Assembly: GCF_026212465.1 (NCBI RefSeq)
Contig: NC_080058.1
Coordinates: 15,312,537-15,376,536, forward strand
Direction of reading: 5' to 3'
Length of the DNA stretch: 64,000 nt
Source of the DNA: Amaranthus tricolor
Lineage: Eukaryota > Streptophyta > Magnoliopsida > Caryophyllales > Amaranthaceae
The notes under the pieces were generated by a model. It saw nothing but the letters and a program-made list of their open reading frames with translations, had not been told where the DNA came from and searched no databases. Of the stretch, positions 61,716 through 64,000 are shown in pieces (the first letter of the stretch is position 1; each line of letters begins with the position of its first letter). The position numbers were made by a program, and so were the translations under genes.

Positions 61716-62890
61716 TCTGGTTCAATCTAATGGAGCAAAATCAAGTTTATGAATAACAGCAGAGAATAACAGCAGAACAAGTTTATGAATAGACATACTC
61801 TCCAAGGTAGTTGCCATTGAGAGGCCACATAATTGTTGGGGATTTTTAGTCTGTTATTAGATAAACAAATATGCTTGTTAATGTACCAATGGAATATGTT
61901 AAGAAAAACCACTGTAAATTTGGCATCTCTTTTTTGGGATTAGGCTGGGTTGTGTACAGACAATTGAAGCGGGTATGTATATCAATCGTGGTTTACAAAG
62001 AGGTGGTGTCTCAAAGCAATGTTTCTACAAGGACTTTATGAAGTTGTCTTGAAGTGTTCTGTCAATAAATTAGGAGAAGGTGAGTCAAATCGATTGAATG
62101 TACTTCTCTGCTGCAAGAATTTTAGAACGTTGATTGCTATTTTCAATAATGTATATGCAGGTTGGTTGTTACATCTTAAAATTAAGCTTGTAGAGAAAAA
62201 TCTTATCATTTTTCAAAATAATTAAAAAAAATAAGCAATTGAGTTTTAATGTAATTTAATAATAGAATATTTTATTCTATAAGGAGATATCAGGAAAGTT
62301 GTTAAAAACGAGATTCTACTTGGAATCGTTTATGGAATCGTTTAGACCTGTCGAATTGTAGAATTGTAAGATTCTACAATAAATCTAAATTTGCTTTCTA
62401 GTTATAATTATTCATCTCAAAAGTTTAAGTTTATTAATTTAAGTTTACTCTTTCAAAAAAAAATTTAAGTTTATTAAATAGAAAGATAAATATAAAAAAT
62501 AGGAAAACTTGTTTTGGTTGGGCTTAGCTCTTGTCACATTAGTAGGTTTAACTTTGCAAATTCAACTTGGTGGGTTGAACTTTGAAGTTTTTTATTTTTT
62601 ATTTTTTATTTTTTATTTTTTTATTGGGTAATGACCTGTTAGTTATTGATTATAAAATTTAGAAATATTTTTATTAAAAATGTTAAAAAATAAAGAAAAT
62701 TAAATTTAAAAATTTGTTTACCTCTTGCTCATTCGATGCAGTAGCTACCCTATCTCTTTTACTATTCTTGGTTTATTCTCAACAATTCACAAGCTACATT
62801 AAATGTTGTACTTGTATCATCAATTCTAAAGTTTAAGATGCAAAATCATAATGGTTCATTGATGGCTATTATAATTACTAAATAATATTT
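61716..62890. other. CIPK24 3' UTR and downstream AT-rich DNA
   Basis: The 3' UTR starts at 61716; GTTTATGAATA is directly repeated at about 61745 and 61785. No clear polyadenylation signal was chosen. The rest, with A/T runs (62585-62625), has no recognised feature. Confidence 0.4.
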
Positions 62891-63071
62891 TAAAAGTAAA
62901 TTGTGTCTTAAGAGCACAATCAAGTGTATGCGTTCTTGTGTGCATAGAGATGGAATCCTATATGAATATGTTAATGGATGATTAAATATGTCTTAATGTG
63001 AATGTTTATGTGTGTGTTTAAGTGTATTGATTAATGTATGATTTATGTGTATATTGATGGAGGCACTTAAT
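62890..63071 (+). repeat. TGT-rich stretch resembling the LTR-like segment in the TPR intron
   Basis: ATGGAATCCTATATGAATATGTTAATG and the following GT-rich text resemble 3040-3115 (ATAGAATCCTATAAGTGTGTTAATG...). Only this short part could be matched by eye, so a shared family is tentative. Confidence 0.35.
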
Positions 63072-64000
63072 GTAACAACCCGACTTAGTCGTTGATTAAG
63101 CAAAATAGGTCATCACGGGTTTACTAACCCAAAGAACTCAATTCTCAAAGCATAGCTCGTAAAAAAGGGTCAAAGGATCTAGAACCTAATTGTCACAACT
63201 AATTTTAATCAAAACAACTAAACCAAAATCCAAAATACTCATACAACCAACTATAAAAGTCCAAAATCGTCAACATAACCAAATCTACTACACACATACT
63301 AAAGCCCAACATACAAACTACAACTTCTATACATACTCGAATCCAAAATAGCATCTAGATATACTCTAATCACCTATGATATCCCTTCGCTCTCGGTCAG
63401 TACTAATCTATAGGCAATCTAAAAGATGAAAACAACAGGGAGTCAGCTTACATTGAATGAGCAAAAGCAATCCAAAACAAAACAAACATGATTAAACAAA
63501 ATGGAAGATTTAAAAGCAAGATCAGTTCCTAGATCTTTGTGCGCACAGGGAGTCTAGTTTGAGAGGTGCCCTATAGCTCTAAGGCTATGTCGCTCTAGAG
63601 AGAAGCTAGTCAATATCTGAATGACAACTAACCTCAAAAACATGAAGTAGGAGACAATGTCCCACCACTCCGTCAACGACCAGCTCGTAAGCCCAATCCA
63701 TTAACCTATATAACAATATCATCATAATAAATCACAACGAATTTGTGTCAACAATTAACCATTTCAAAACAATTTTATTAAAACTAATTCCAAGAAAAGT
63801 AGTCTGATTAATCCCTTTAAGGGACTGCTACTACTCACTGACAATGTCGCTTCAGATCGGTTCATCGCAATCAACTTGAAAAGGATGCTCGACGTAGTCA
63901 TATCCTGAAGCATGACAACATCACCACATTACCAAAGAGCGTTCGATACTTGATAGAGCTTTACTTTTATTTTATTTTATTATTTTTATTTTCTTTTTTA
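63072..64000. mobile_element. Start of a TGTAAC-type repeat, truncated by the window end
   Basis: From TGTAACAACCCGACTTAG the sequence is LTR-like and non-coding up to the window edge. The opening resembles copy B of the solo LTRs (TGTAACGGCCCGG), but the internal sequence is different. The other end and TSD are not visible, so the class is unproven. Confidence 0.35.

Overview
This is a eudicot nuclear genome window. It has spliced GT-AG genes, AT-rich introns kilobases long, and dense nested transposons. Only two ordinary host genes are supported. One is a 3-exon gene for a TPR-like protein (2267-5996, minus). The other is a 14-exon, 449-codon SOS2/CIPK24 calcium-signalling kinase (46150-61715, plus). 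The species cannot be fixed from sequence alone; the endogenous pararetrovirus type and the SOS2 variant suggest Caryophyllales (an Amaranthaceae-like genome), which is only a guess.

Layout. 1-2.1 kb: a retroelement-like reading frame split by a 1,021-bp hAT element, a Ty3/gypsy RNase H relic and a Stowaway MITE. 2.27-6.0 kb: the TPR-like gene; its first intron holds an LTR-like segment and an 832-bp Mutator-like MITE. 6.35-7.57 kb: a further hAT-like element. About 8.2-22 kb: a decayed CACTA (En/Spm) transposon on the minus strand. Its transposase is broken by a Tat-lineage gypsy derivative (11027-17428, TSD ATTCC), a second hAT element (17603-18593, TSD GTCGTGAT) and a 5'-truncated LINE (19837-21155, 18-bp TSD). 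22.47-37.2 kb: a near full-length Tat-lineage gypsy element with gag-pol on plus and a spliced antisense gene on minus. That antisense gene carries a 2.9-kb solo LTR (30042-32939, TSD CAAAT). 38.3-41.0 kb: a second solo LTR of the same family in opposite orientation (TSD CTTTT), itself inside an older LTR-like sequence. 41.4-45.6 kb: a decayed endogenous Caulimoviridae-like sequence on minus, ending just upstream of the kinase gene. 46.1-61.7 kb: CIPK24, with a 5.6-kb intron 6 and a 2.4-kb intron 11 containing small DNA transposons, including a short Helitron. 62-64 kb: AT-rich sequence and the start of another TGTAAC-type repeat.

Most notable points: (1) two hAT elements share ends but have different interiors, and the one at 17603-18593 carries what looks like the N-terminal SET region of a histone-methyltransferase-like gene, i.e. 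a Pack-type element that captured a gene fragment; (2) the gypsy derivative at 11027-17428 has lost gag-pol but keeps the spliced antisense gene, which is flanked on both sides by arrays of an AAGTCGGACCC...ATTCTAAGT module that forms hairpins in one array; (3) the antisense gene is shared by two diverged Tat elements; (4) several insertions can be dated relative to one another because their target-site duplications are readable and the interrupted reading frames rejoin exactly.
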